DNA of 64,000 nt from Candidatus Gastranaerophilales bacterium (GTDB lineage: Bacteria > Cyanobacteriota > Vampirovibrionia > Gastranaerophilales > Gastranaerophilaceae). Below are positions 54,227 to 63,239 of this stretch, one piece after another (within the stretch, counting starts at the first letter, position 1; each line of letters starts with the position of its first letter). Under the pieces are notes generated by a model. That model saw only the letters and a list, made by a program, of their open reading frames with translations. It was not told where the DNA came from and made no database searches. The position numbers and the translations under genes were made by a program. The stretch spans positions 1-64,000 of the forward strand of contig CALUWC010000004.1 of NCBI GenBank assembly GCA_944324395.1, given 5' to 3'.

Positions 54227-55708
54227 CTATATGTCGCCAAGACTGTCAATTTTAAAATTACAGCCGATTTCTTCCTGTGATAATACAGTAATATTATTTA
54301 AATACAGCGATAATATAGTAAAGAATATTTGTCTATAATCCATAGGAACAATAAGTTTCGGATTATATATTTTTAATTTCTTGGATTTTCTGATAATTTT
54401 ATTAGCAAGTTTTTCAGCAAGCTCTCCGTCAATTTTTATCAAAGAATCATCACTTTCATCACAGCTTAAAACAATATCAGAATACGTTTTGTCAGACAAT
54501 TCAAATGCACTGATAGTTTCTCCGTCATCATTGACATAATTTCTGCAAATTTGTCTTGATAAAGATAATCTGATTTTGTTCAATATATCTGATTTACTTC
54601 CTTCTTCTGCAAAATCATTAATCTTTTCAAATATATAAGTAATATTCTTAATAGAAACTTTTTCCTTTATCAAACTTGTTAAAAGATACTTAACATCAGC
54701 ATAAGTAAGCAAATCCGGAATAAGATTTTCAACCAGGAATTCATTTTCCTTTTCTACAACTTCCAAATACTTATCTATATCATCATAATCCAAAAGATCA
54801 TCAACATATTTCACAGCAATATATTCCAGAGCTTTTGCAATGTATTCAGATGGTGTAATTCCTTTTTGCCAGAAATCTTTTGTTTTATCCTTCTCTATCC
54901 AGATAACTTTTCTATCCGTTATTTCATCAACAGCTGAAACAGTATTTTTTATCTTACTGCCAAGGTGTATTTCATCTGCATAAAACATTAAATACCCGGG
55001 ACAAACTCCTGCTCTGAAAACCTCCATCCCGCGAATTCTTATACTAAACTCGCATGAATTTAAGTTTTCATCATCTTTGAATACAACTTTCGGAATTACA
55101 TATCCGCTTTCTTCTGTCAATTTTAAACGGGATTTAACAGTTTCCGCTATTAACTCTTCACCTGTATTGTTTCTGTCAGAATCAACAAAACCTAAAAGTT
55201 CCTCGCTAAGGTATATTGTAAGTTTTTCTTCGTGCAATTTTGAATACATTAAATCAGGAGAAGTAGCTTTATTTAATTGAGCTTTTAAATCTTCCAATTC
55301 TTTCAAACCTGCGGAAATTCTGTCATTTAATTTCTTCCTTGAAACAGAAGCAGGAGCCTCGCCTTCCAGCTCAGCTTTAATTTTGTTTATCTTATCTTTT
55401 TCTCTTCTTATTTTCGATTGAATTTCCAGACATTGTTCATATTCTGTCATTTTTGGAGAAAGCATTTTTTCCATCTGGCTTTTAAAATCGGATATGCTGA
55501 TTATATCACTTTCTGTACTATTTTCGGATTTTGCTTCACGCATAAAAATACAATTTAATTGAGAGCCGGTTTCTTCATCTCCGACATCGTGCATACTGTA
55601 CAAATCCCATCCGTTCATAGACATTTCATTGAGAAGATTTTGCAACTCTTGTGCATCATCTCCAGAACATGTTTTTATAACGTATTCCATTCTGTTTTTT
55701 CTGTACAT
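54227..55708 (-). CDS. Soluble protein with FlhA/SctV cytoplasmic (export-gate) domain
   Basis: The 493-aa product has no membrane helix. Residues 8-58 resemble a DUF4177-like beta fold (YVIKT to LNCIFMRE). Residues 75-150 are a coiled coil. Residues 160-490 match FlhA-C: LTIYLSEELLGFVD, SGYVIPKVVFKDDENLNSCE, FSIRIRGMEVFRAG, VIWIEKDK, the helical IPDLLTYADVKYLLTSLIKE, then KVSIKNITYIFEKIN, ILNKIRLSLSRQICRNYV and the end TVLSQEEIG. In flagellar and injectisome export, FlhA-C binds chaperone-substrate complexes. AAGGAT in the end of udp sets the ATG; the genes are 2 bp apart. Confidence 0.8.
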   Translation of the reverse strand: MYRKNRMEYVIKTCSGDDAQELQNLLNEMSMNGWDLYSMHDVGDEETGSQLNCIFMREAKSENSTESDIISISDFKSQMEKMLSPKMTEYEQCLEIQSKIRREKDKINKIKAELEGEAPASVSRKKLNDRISAGLKELEDLKAQLNKATSPDLMYSKLHEEKLTIYLSEELLGFVDSDRNNTGEELIAETVKSRLKLTEESGYVIPKVVFKDDENLNSCEFSIRIRGMEVFRAGVCPGYLMFYADEIHLGSKIKNTVSAVDEITDRKVIWIEKDKTKDFWQKGITPSEYIAKALEYIAVKYVDDLLDYDDIDKYLEVVEKENEFLVENLIPDLLTYADVKYLLTSLIKEKVSIKNITYIFEKINDFAEEGSKSDILNKIRLSLSRQICRNYVNDDGETISAFELSDKTYSDIVLSCDESDDSLIKIDGELAEKLANKIIRKSKKLKIYNPKLIVPMDYRQIFFTILSLYLNNITVLSQEEIGCNFKIDSLGDI

Positions 55709-55710
55709 AA

Positions 55711-56475
55711 TTATTTATCCTTTTTCAAAATTTTTATTGCTTCAATAGCAGTTTTGATAGCCTTTTCGGTATCATGTTCAACAGGATTTTCCAAACTTTG
55801 TTTTTCTCTTTCCTGATTAGCCACAGTTAAAAATACCGAACCAGCTTTAACCTTCAAATAACTGGCAACAACAAATAATGCTGCGGATTCCATTTCAGAA
55901 GCTAAACATCCTAATCGTTTCCATGCTTCCCATTTATTTTGCAATTCGTAACTCACAGGCATATTTTCAGCATTATGCTGTCCGTAAAATGAATCCTTAC
56001 ATTGAACAATCCCGGTATGATAAGTATATCCAAGATTTTTAGCCGCATTAACCAGAGCATTTGTAATGTCCAAATCCGCTACAGCAGGGAATTCAATCGG
56101 AGCATATTCTTTACTGGTACCCTCCATACGGATTGCCCCTGTTGCAATTACAACATCGCCGCCTTGGACATCTAAAGACATTCCGCCGCATGTTCCTACT
56201 CTTATAAAAACTTCAGCTCCTACTTTTACTAATTCTTCCATAGCAATAGATGCAGACGGTCCGCCAATGCCTGTTGAAGTTACACTAACTTTTTCTCCGT
56301 CAAGATAACCTGTATATGTGACAAATTCTCTCCTGTCTGCAACAAGTTTTGCATCATCCAGGTATTGTGCAATTTTTACACATCTTTTAGGATCACCCGG
56401 AAGTATAACATATTTTCCGGCATCACCTTCTTTTAAACCTATATGATATTGTGTACCGTCCTGTGAATAGTTCAT
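55711..56475 (-). CDS. udp: Uridine phosphorylase (nucleoside phosphorylase family)
   Basis: The 254-aa product is a PNP/UDP-family phosphorylase. It has [29 protein letters not shown] and [20 protein letters not shown]. The residues CKDSFYGQH and [11 protein letters not shown] are close to uridine phosphorylase rather than purine types. It cleaves uridine with phosphate to uracil and ribose 1-phosphate. It is translated just ahead of the FlhA-C-like gene (2-bp gap), an odd pairing. Confidence 0.87.
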   Translation of the reverse strand: MNYSQDGTQYHIGLKEGDAGKYVILPGDPKRCVKIAQYLDDAKLVADRREFVTYTGYLDGEKVSVTSTGIGGPSASIAMEELVKVGAEVFIRVGTCGGMSLDVQGGDVVIATGAIRMEGTSKEYAPIEFPAVADLDITNALVNAAKNLGYTYHTGIVQCKDSFYGQHNAENMPVSYELQNKWEAWKRLGCLASEMESAALFVVASYLKVKAGSVFLTVANQEREKQSLENPVEHDTEKAIKTAIEAIKILKKDK

Positions 56476-56496
56476 AAATGCCTCTTTTGAAACATA

Positions 56497-56525
56497 AAAG
56501 TGATTAAATTTAATTTAATCACTTT
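56497..56525 (-). terminator. Intrinsic terminator of the skp-like gene
   Basis: AAAAGTGATTAAA and TTTAATCACTTTT form a long AT-rich stem between udp and the Skp-like gene. It lies 17 bases beyond the latter's stop on the minus strand. Confidence 0.6.
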
Positions 56526-56541
56526 TATCTCTTATTTAAAA

Positions 56542-56991
56542 TTATTGTCCTTTTAATTTTTGGATAACTAAATCAGTGATATCAACACCACCTACAAAAA
56601 TTACCTGATCAGATAATACAGCATCTAATTTCTGAGCAACCATGACGGCTTTTGCTGCTGCTTGAACCTGATTTAAAATTTGAGTTTCTTTAGCATTTCT
56701 CAATTTAAACAAAGCTTCTTGTTTTGAATTAAACTCAGCAGCAGTTTGTGTTTCAAAATTCTGTTTTTTTAACGGAGTATCCAATGCCTTATACTGTTTT
56801 TCTTTATCAACCATATACTGCTGTAATTCAAGACTTTTAGCATCAATTTCTTTTACAGCTTGTTGTGCGGCAGGATAATTATCCAAAATCTTCTGGTAAT
56901 TCAAATAACCGACTTCGGCATTTGCTTGAGTTCCAATAGAAACAGTAACTCCCGCGGCTAAAAGCAGTGCCATTAATTTCAATTTTTTCAT
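56542..56991 (-). CDS. OmpH/Skp-family periplasmic chaperone
   Basis: The 149-aa product has a signal peptide ending in ANA and a mature part that is almost entirely helical and Gln/Lys-rich (30-130). It begins EVGYLNYQKILDNYPAAQQA, which is the Skp/OmpH N-terminal signature. It ends VIFVGGVDITDLVIQKLKG, the usual hydrophobic C-terminal motif. Skp holds unfolded outer-membrane proteins for BamA. It lies 21 bp downstream of bamA on the same strand, as is common. Confidence 0.88.
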   Translation of the reverse strand: MKKLKLMALLLAAGVTVSIGTQANAEVGYLNYQKILDNYPAAQQAVKEIDAKSLELQQYMVDKEKQYKALDTPLKKQNFETQTAAEFNSKQEALFKLRNAKETQILNQVQAAAKAVMVAQKLDAVLSDQVIFVGGVDITDLVIQKLKGQ

Positions 56992-57012
56992 AATACCTCC
57001 TATGTTCTTATA

Positions 57013-59028
57013 CTAATATAATAAATCTCCTACACCAAAAGTAAAGTAACCGTTTGAAGAACCGTTATCACCCGGATTTGTAAGCGGAATACCATAATCG
57101 ATAGACAACGGACCCATACCCGGAATATATACTTTCAAACCAACACCTGCAGCCACAGCATACATAGGTCTGTCATACAACGTATTGGAAACTGTTCCGT
57201 CGAATACTTTACCTGCATCAACCCATACAGTAAATCTCAGGTTATTAAGGAATGCAATTCTTGTTCTGTCAAGGAACGGAATTGGAGTTGCAAACTCAGC
57301 AGAACCCATAATGAAGGCATTACCTGTACCAACACCGCTCATCTTGAAACCTCTGACTGTATAAGGACCGCCTAAACGGTATGCCATAACTTCAGGAATA
57401 TCACCATGGATTGCTCCGCCGCCTTTTGCGGTAAATGATAATGAAGATTTCTTACCGACAGGGATATATTGTTTAATCATACCTGTCAACTTACCATTCG
57501 TCTTATCAAATCCGTCAAGACCCAAGTTCTCATCAAATCTTAAACTTGCCATTGTACCATGTCTTGTAACAGTAGCAGAATCTCTTGTATCGTAAATTAA
57601 TGCAGGGCTTAATGACAAGAATAATCCGCCTTCTAACTGTTTAGCACGTTCTGAAATCGGAACATTGTATCTTTGATACAGTTTGTAAATACCGTTGAAA
57701 TCTCCTTCTTTAACATCAATATTTTCAACACCTAAGCTGAAAGATGCTGTTGCATGACGGTTTTTCTTCAACCTATGAGCTACAGTAGCTTCTATACCGT
57801 ATCTTCTTTCAATTGCCAGCGGAACTTGATAAGAACCGAAATCTCTAAAGAATATTCTGTTATTTAATGAAGTATCCGCATTAAAGAAATACGGTTTGAA
57901 ATAACTCAATTCAGCCTGAATATTCATGTGATCCTTAACTGAAGAGTCGTTAAGAATTACACCTGTACCAACTAAACCGGTCAAAGATAATCTTTCGCAT
58001 CTGCCCCTGAAGTTATTTTCTGAAATTCCAAGAGATCCGAATAAACCTGTAACTGTATCAATACCGCCGCCGACTGAAATACTTGCAGTTCTTTGTTCTT
58101 GAATTTTAATAGTAATATCATAAGCATCAGGAACTTCGTCACTAGGCTCAATTTCTCTTGTAACATCTTTAAAAGCCTGAGTAGCATATAATCTGACCAA
58201 ATCTTCTTTAATCAAATTTTCGTTATAAATCATGCCGGGTTCGGTTAAAATATTACGTGCGACAATATAATCTTTGGTTTTTTCGTTACCTTCGATCATA
58301 ATTTTATCAATAATACCTTCTTTAATACTGATATTGATTGTACCGTCAGGATCATCAGTAACAGAATCAACTCTTGCCAGAATATAACCTTTGGAATTGT
58401 AAAGTTCTTGAATTTGTGCAATTGCAGCATTTAATTTTGTAATATTCTGCGGCTTGCCTTTCATATCATTCAAAGCAGCCAGAATATCTTCAATAGGAAC
58501 AACCGTATTGCCTTCAACAGTAAAATCTTTTACAGGGATATTTTCTTCAACAACAATTTTCACCGTAACAGTACCATCATCATTTTTAGATGGAATAGCT
58601 TTCATTTTTTCCGTAAAATATCCTGTTTCATAGATTGCTTTTAAATCAGATTGCAGAAGTTCTCTGGAGTATTCAACCCCTTCTTTCATCTGCATTTTGT
58701 CGGTTAATTCCTGCGGAGAAATAGAATTAAGCCCATAAAATTCAATATTTTTAATAGTCCGCTTTTCATTGTCAGCAGACTCGGATGGGGGCTTTTTAGA
58801 ACTTAAGTTTGTAGGATATTGACCTTTAGAATATTCAGGAGTATTAGAGTTTGAATAGTCAGTATATTTATCAAAAACCGTATTAGCATAATCACTGTTA
58901 TATTGTACAGCTTCATCGGATAAGCCCATTCCTCCCCATACATCATCAACAGCTAAACTGACGGTTTGTGTCATCATAACTAATATTACTGACAACACCA
59001 GTTGTTTTGTGATTTTATTAAATTTCAA
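57013..59028 (-). CDS. bamA: Outer membrane protein assembly factor BamA (Omp85)
   Basis: BamA folds beta-barrel proteins into the outer membrane. The 671-aa product has a signal peptide (1-27), three POTRA domains (about 85-315; FTVEGNTVVP and KIMIEGNEKTKD mark two of them) and a C-terminal barrel with the conserved YTVRGFKMS and the end YFTFGVGDLLY. E. coli BamA has five POTRA domains and about 810 aa; three is typical of Cyanobacteria and relatives. It is followed by the Skp-like gene. Strong evidence for a diderm envelope. Confidence 0.94.
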   Translation of the reverse strand: MKFNKITKQLVLSVILVMMTQTVSLAVDDVWGGMGLSDEAVQYNSDYANTVFDKYTDYSNSNTPEYSKGQYPTNLSSKKPPSESADNEKRTIKNIEFYGLNSISPQELTDKMQMKEGVEYSRELLQSDLKAIYETGYFTEKMKAIPSKNDDGTVTVKIVVEENIPVKDFTVEGNTVVPIEDILAALNDMKGKPQNITKLNAAIAQIQELYNSKGYILARVDSVTDDPDGTINISIKEGIIDKIMIEGNEKTKDYIVARNILTEPGMIYNENLIKEDLVRLYATQAFKDVTREIEPSDEVPDAYDITIKIQEQRTASISVGGGIDTVTGLFGSLGISENNFRGRCERLSLTGLVGTGVILNDSSVKDHMNIQAELSYFKPYFFNADTSLNNRIFFRDFGSYQVPLAIERRYGIEATVAHRLKKNRHATASFSLGVENIDVKEGDFNGIYKLYQRYNVPISERAKQLEGGLFLSLSPALIYDTRDSATVTRHGTMASLRFDENLGLDGFDKTNGKLTGMIKQYIPVGKKSSLSFTAKGGGAIHGDIPEVMAYRLGGPYTVRGFKMSGVGTGNAFIMGSAEFATPIPFLDRTRIAFLNNLRFTVWVDAGKVFDGTVSNTLYDRPMYAVAAGVGLKVYIPGMGPLSIDYGIPLTNPGDNGSSNGYFTFGVGDLLY

Positions 59029-59110
59029 GAATTATGTTCCTTACAAACTCTCACTATTCTCCTGCCAAAATTGTAGCATAAATTAAAAAAAAAGTACAAA
59101 AATTTTACAA

Positions 59111-59923
59111 CTATTTACCAACTGTAACTTTATAAATTTTATTTTTATTTATTCCATATAATTCGGATAAAATTACAGAAATATCTTTTGCACTAAAACC
59201 CTTATTCTGCAAGAGTTTTATCTTATCCTCGATGTCAATATTTTCATTAGCTGCTTCATCTTTAAAAATCATTCCGGCAAATTCACCTTTTGAAACATTA
59301 TTTTCCAGATGACTTATTACATTTTCAATTTTGTCAACAATAACTTCTTCAAATACCTTTGTTAATTCCCTGCCAAGTGCAACCGTAACACTACCTCTGA
59401 CATTATTGATAATCCTTAAAGTCTGAATAATTCTATTCGGAGATTCATAAAAAACCATATCTTCAGATTTGTAACGAAGAACAATATCTTCAATTTGCTT
59501 TTGAGTTTTTGGTAAAAAACCTACAAATGAAAAAACTTCACTGCTTCTGGAAATCTGAGAAAGAAAAGTAGTAACAGCACACGCTCCCGGCAAAGCAGTA
59601 ATTGAAAATCCATTTTGTCTAAGTTCTCTAACAATCACAGAACCGGGATCACAAACCAAAGGGGTTCCGGCATCAGAAACCAGTGCCATTTTTTTCCCGC
59701 TATTTAAAACATTCAAAATCTGAGAAATACGTTCTTTTTCATTATATTTGTGATAAGAAACACATTTTGTCTTGATATCGAAATGATTAAGAAGTTTTTG
59801 AGTAACTCTGCTGTCTTCACAGGCAATTAAATCGACAGACTTAAGAACCTCGATTGCTCTTAAAGTTATGTCGCCAAGATTTCCGATAGGAGTCGGAACA
59901 ATGTAAAAATCAAATTCTTTCAT
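59111..59923 (-). CDS. rsmI: 16S rRNA (cytidine-1402-2'-O)-methyltransferase RsmI
   Basis: The 270-aa product has YIVPTPIGNLGDITLRA, DLIACEDSRVTQKLL, ALVSDAGTPLVCDPGS and ALPGACAVTTFLS. FYESPNRIIQTL and ALGRELTKVFEE complete the SAM-dependent tetrapyrrole-methylase-fold signature of RsmI. It modifies C1402 of 16S rRNA near the decoding site. The final 50 residues form the usual helical C-terminal extension. It is a single gene with an unmarked promoter. Confidence 0.94.
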   Translation of the reverse strand: MKEFDFYIVPTPIGNLGDITLRAIEVLKSVDLIACEDSRVTQKLLNHFDIKTKCVSYHKYNEKERISQILNVLNSGKKMALVSDAGTPLVCDPGSVIVRELRQNGFSITALPGACAVTTFLSQISRSSEVFSFVGFLPKTQKQIEDIVLRYKSEDMVFYESPNRIIQTLRIINNVRGSVTVALGRELTKVFEEVIVDKIENVISHLENNVSKGEFAGMIFKDEAANENIDIEDKIKLLQNKGFSAKDISVILSELYGINKNKIYKVTVGK

Positions 59924-59947
59924 ACGAAAATTTTATCACAAAATAAA

Positions 59948-59971
59948 AGGTCAGCCTGAAAAGACTGACCT
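59948..59971 (-). terminator. Terminator of the 60004 gene
   Basis: AGGTCAG (59948-59954) pairs with CTGACCT (59965-59971) around an AAAAGA-containing loop, 33 bases beyond the stop of the gene ending at 60004, with a T run on the minus strand. Confidence 0.55.
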
Positions 59972-60003
59972 CAAATATAATATGTGAGTAATAACATTTT
60001 CGA

Positions 60004-60465
60004 CTAAGCTACTGAAAATAAATCTAAGAATTCACCTGTAAATGCTCTCGGATTTTCATTTCTCTGGCTGAAACCTGCAATAACTTGTTCCTGTCTTTCT
60101 GGAGATAATGTTCTTAATACAATTGCATTTGCATCAAATTCAGCAGCTGCAGATTCAGCATTCTTTCTAACTTCAGGAGAAGCATATTTCTGAGCAAATG
60201 CTATCGGATCTTTTGCAAATTCCGCATCAGCTTTAGCATAATTATTTTCTACATCCGGATTTGATTTTACAAAACCGAGTGCTTTATTCATTTCAGCCTT
60301 AATTTCTAATTCACTTGAATCAACTGTAAATTTTGTTTCAGGTTTTTGAGCCTGCTGTGTGTGTTCAGCTTGTTGTAAATGTTGTGTGCCTTCTTGTTTT
60401 TTAGGTCCTGTAACTTTTCCTGCCTGTGAAGGGAAAAAAGCATTTAAATTGTCTAAGTAACCCAT
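60004..60465 (-). CDS. Hypothetical Gln/His-rich protein
   Basis: The gene encodes 153 aa of unrecognised family. Residues 15-45 are Gln/His/Thr-rich and disordered-looking. From 55 on it is helical (SELEIKAEMNKALGFVKSN) and acidic, ending in AFTGEFLDLFSVA. There is no signal or membrane segment. AAAGGAGATT precedes the ATG. Single-gene unit with its own terminator; function unknown. Confidence 0.55.
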   Translation of the reverse strand: MGYLDNLNAFFPSQAGKVTGPKKQEGTQHLQQAEHTQQAQKPETKFTVDSSELEIKAEMNKALGFVKSNPDVENNYAKADAEFAKDPIAFAQKYASPEVRKNAESAAAEFDANAIVLRTLSPERQEQVIAGFSQRNENPRAFTGEFLDLFSVA

Positions 60466-60715
60466 TGTCGAATCTCCTTTTTACTCACATTCTCTCAATG
60501 ATTTTCTATTATTTATTTTTCAATAATCAATCCTATCATCAGATTTTCCATCTCGTATATATATAAAGTATTTCACTTTTAAATAATTGCGTAATTGGAA
60601 TAAAATGTTACAATCTCTTAACAAAATATACCCGCCCGGGTAATTAATTAGCCATGAGACTAATGGTAAAACGGGCTACTATGATTATATAATACCTTTA
60701 AGAATAGAAGGATAG
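60466..60715. other. Divergent promoter region with a GC palindrome
   Basis: The 250-bp gap has no gene. TACCCG-CC-CGGGTA (60629-60642) is a perfect 14-bp palindrome in otherwise AT-rich DNA, followed by ATTAG and CTAAT arms around 60648-60663. It lies about 75 bp before the LuxR-type HTH gene. Confidence 0.5.
60629..60642. promoter_or_regulatory. GC-rich palindrome TACCCGCCCGGGTA
   Basis: The 6-bp arms TACCCG and CGGGTA are perfect inverted repeats around CC. Its base composition stands out from the flanks, which are mostly A and T. It may be an autoregulatory operator of the small HTH gene at 60716. Confidence 0.4.
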
Positions 60716-60928
60716 ATGAAAAGCAGAAATATGAAAAAAGATTTAACAGAAAGAGAACAAGAAGTATTGCAATATGTAATGCAAGGTCTGACCAATAAAG
60801 AAATAGCAGATATTTTAATGATTACACACCATACGGTAAAAGCTCATGTTGCAGCAATAATACGCAAACTCGGGGTAAGAAACAGACTTGATGCAGCAAT
60901 GTTAGCAAAAGATAAAATTTTATTTTAG
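60716..60928 (+). CDS. Small LuxR-type (GerE) HTH regulator
   Basis: The 70-aa product is just a GerE/LuxR DNA-binding domain: [20 protein letters not shown] (10-29), [20 protein letters not shown] (30-49, recognition helix) and [14 protein letters not shown]. It has no receiver or sensor domain. Stand-alone forms occur in Cyanobacteria, for example the PedR type, but I cannot claim orthology. GAAGGATAG sets the first ATG. The 3' end overlaps lepA by 4 bp, convergently. Confidence 0.85.
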   Translation: MKSRNMKKDLTEREQEVLQYVMQGLTNKEIADILMITHHTVKAHVAAIIRKLGVRNRLDAAMLAKDKILF

Positions 60929-62727
60929 TCCTCATCAAGACTCAATACTGCCATAAAAGCTTCTTGCGGAACCTCAACGCTACCGACTGATTTCATACGT
61001 TTTTTACCTTTTTTCTGTTTTTCAAGAAGTTTTCTTTTTCTTGAAATATCACCGCCGTAACATTTTGCAAGTACATTTTTACGCATTGCTTTAATTGTTG
61101 TTCTGGCAATAACCCTGCCGCCAATTGCTGCCTGAACAGGAACTTCAAACAACTGGCGAGGAATAATATCTTTTAATTTTGCGGTCAATTTCTGCCCGAT
61201 GTGAAAAGCACTATCCTCATGGCAAATTACAGACAAGGCATCAACAACTTCTCCGGCAAGCATTATATCTAATTTAACAAGTTTTGAACGCTTATATTCA
61301 CTGAATTCATAATCCAAACTTGCATAACCTTTTGTACGAGATTTTAATTGGTCATAAAAATCAGTAATAACTTCACTCAGCGGAATTTCGTAAGCTAAAT
61401 CAACACGTACTTTATCCAAATAAGTCATGTTGATAAAAATGCCGCGTTTAGTTTGTGCCAAATCCATTAAGGTGCCAACATAGTCATTAGGAGTAATTAT
61501 TTGAACTTTTACATACGGCTCTTCAATATAATCTCTGTACTGTGCCGGAGGAAGATTAGCAGGGTTGTCAATTTCTACAATTTCACCATTTGTTTTGTGA
61601 ACCTTGTAAACAACAGAAGGAGCCGTTGTCACAAGAGATAAATTATATTCACGCTCAAGCCTTTCCTGAGCAATCTCCATATGCAGCATTCCCAAAAATC
61701 CGCATCTGAAACCAAAGCCCAATGCACTTGAGGTTTCCGGCTCAAAAGTAATACTGCTGTCGTTCAGCTTCAATTTTTCAAGAGCTTCTTTCAAATCGCC
61801 GTAATCTTCATTATCAACAGGATACATTCCTGAAAAAACCATCGGTAAAGCTTCTTTGTATCCCGGCAAAGGTTCTGCTGCAGGTTTTTCAACATTTGTA
61901 ATTGTATCGCCCACAAAACGCGTCAACTCTTTTATTGAACCGGCAAAATATCCGACATCACCGCAAGTAAGATTTTTAACAGGAACTCTCGCAGGAGTTT
62001 GATACCCGAGTTCAACAACCTCATATTCTTTACCTGAAGCCATAAACCTAACTTTGTCACCAATTGAAATACTTCCATCAACAACTTTGAAATAGCAGAC
62101 AGTTCCAAGATACTGGTCATATACACTATCAAAAACTAAAGCCCTTAGAGGTTTCTCCGAATTATCAGCAGGAGCCGGAATATAATTCACAACAGCTTCC
62201 AAAACATCTTCAATCCCTTCACCTGTCTTTGCACTGACGGGAATTGCCATTGAAGCATCTATCCCCAAAATTTCTTCAATTTCCTGTCTAACCCGCTCAA
62301 CATCAGCAGAGGGCAAATCAATTTTATTTATAACCGGAATAATTTCCAAATTTTGTTCAATTGCAAGATAAACATTTGCCAGAGTCTGTGCTTCAACACC
62401 CTGTGTGGCATCAACAATCAGCAAAGCACCTTCACAAGCTGCCAGAGATCTTGAAACTTCGTAAGAAAAATCGACATGGCCGGGGGTATCAATCAGATTT
62501 AATTCATAATCCTTTCCGTCAGATGCTTTATATTTCATTCTGGCAGCATTGAGTTTTATTGTAATACCACGTTCACGCTCAATATCCATAGAATCAAGCA
62601 ATTGATCCTGCATATCTCTCTGAGCGACAGTACCTGTTTTTTCAAGTAATCTATCAGCAAGGGTAGATTTCCCATGGTCAATGTGTGCTATTATACAAAA
62701 ATTTCTTACATTATCTCTGGTTCTCAT
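60925..62727 (-). CDS. lepA: Elongation factor 4 (LepA)
   Basis: LepA is a ribosome-binding GTPase that can back-translocate the ribosome and acts in biogenesis. The 600-aa product from the ATG at 62727 starts [20 protein letters not shown], where the P-loop HIDHGKST lies. It continues with switch [24 protein letters not shown] and NKIDLP. The LepA C-terminal domain ends in [24 protein letters not shown] 39 bp upstream is open in frame but unnecessary. TATAAT ends seven bases before this ATG. Confidence 0.96.
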   Translation of the reverse strand: MRTRDNVRNFCIIAHIDHGKSTLADRLLEKTGTVAQRDMQDQLLDSMDIERERGITIKLNAARMKYKASDGKDYELNLIDTPGHVDFSYEVSRSLAACEGALLIVDATQGVEAQTLANVYLAIEQNLEIIPVINKIDLPSADVERVRQEIEEILGIDASMAIPVSAKTGEGIEDVLEAVVNYIPAPADNSEKPLRALVFDSVYDQYLGTVCYFKVVDGSISIGDKVRFMASGKEYEVVELGYQTPARVPVKNLTCGDVGYFAGSIKELTRFVGDTITNVEKPAAEPLPGYKEALPMVFSGMYPVDNEDYGDLKEALEKLKLNDSSITFEPETSSALGFGFRCGFLGMLHMEIAQERLEREYNLSLVTTAPSVVYKVHKTNGEIVEIDNPANLPPAQYRDYIEEPYVKVQIITPNDYVGTLMDLAQTKRGIFINMTYLDKVRVDLAYEIPLSEVITDFYDQLKSRTKGYASLDYEFSEYKRSKLVKLDIMLAGEVVDALSVICHEDSAFHIGQKLTAKLKDIIPRQLFEVPVQAAIGGRVIARTTIKAMRKNVLAKCYGGDISRKRKLLEKQKKGKKRMKSVGSVEVPQEAFMAVLSLDED

Positions 62728-62734
62728 ACCTAAG

Positions 62735-62740
62735 ATTATA
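62735..62740 (-). promoter_or_regulatory. -10 box TATAAT directly upstream of lepA
   Basis: TATAAT on the minus strand ends seven bases before the ATG at 62727, with no ribosome site in the gap. The mRNA would be leaderless. Confidence 0.4.
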
Positions 62741-62791
62741 TATAAAAAATTTCTATTGTAAAACAACCGGGTACATAAAAGTTCTCACTAC

Positions 62792-62820
62792 AAAAAACCG
62801 ACCTAACCTCCGAAGGCCGG
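62792..62820 (-). terminator. Terminator of the 52-aa gene
   Basis: On the minus strand CCGGCCT (62820-62814) pairs with AGGTCGG (62804-62798), with one G-T pair, and is followed by TTTTTTG. It lies 34 bases beyond the stop of the small gene at 62854-63012. Confidence 0.7.
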
Positions 62821-62853
62821 ATAGTTTGAAAGTGAGGATAATACCCTGTGTAA

Positions 62854-63012
62854 TTACACAAGCCCAAGAACTTTTTTATACCAAGAGAATGATTCTAACT
62901 CGGTACCGTTAAAAGTTGTTTTTGCACATTGATTTTTTAAATAGTTTTCAAATTCATCGTTGAATTTGGATTTTACTTTTTGTGTTTCCTTTTCTGTGAT
63001 TGATGTTGACAT
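62854..63012 (-). CDS. Small 52-aa protein, unannotated type
   Basis: ATG at 63012 begins MSTSITEKETQKVKSKFNDE and the frame ends in SWYKKVLGLV with TAA at 62856-62854. AAGGAG is ideally placed nine bases upstream, an extended -10 (TGTTATAAT) lies 52 bases upstream, and a terminator follows, so it has all parts of an expressed gene. The sequence is charged and helical, without signal or membrane segment, with a single Cys. No family recognised. Confidence 0.65.
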   Translation of the reverse strand: MSTSITEKETQKVKSKFNDEFENYLKNQCAKTTFNGTELESFSWYKKVLGLV

Positions 63013-63063
63013 AGAACCTACTCCTTTTACACTTATAATATTTAAAACTAGAACCCCATTTTA

Positions 63064-63072
63064 ATTATAACA
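63064..63072 (-). promoter_or_regulatory. Extended -10 promoter element of the 52-aa gene
   Basis: TGTTATAAT on the minus strand is a TG-extended -10 box. The predicted leader is about 45 bases and contains the AAGGAG ribosome site. Confidence 0.5.
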
Positions 63073-63239
63073 CATTTTCCATGGTTTTACCAGCTATAAA
63101 TCCCGGCAATAAAATTTTTTGTTAGCAGTCTAGGAAAATTTTATGTAAAATTTTATGAAGCAATTTTGTTTTTATAAATATTTATGTAATTAAATAAAAT
63201 TTTGTTTAAATTTTAGCATTTTTGTGTTAATCTTTTTTT

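Noticed and set aside
54227-55708. Part of a flagellar operon
   Set aside because: No other flagellar or type III secretion gene exists within the window, and the FHIPEP membrane part is missing.
62728-62766. N-terminal extension of LepA from an upstream TTG
   Set aside because: The extension overlaps the TATAAT box, has no homology to LepA, and the ATG at 62727 gives the standard 600 aa.
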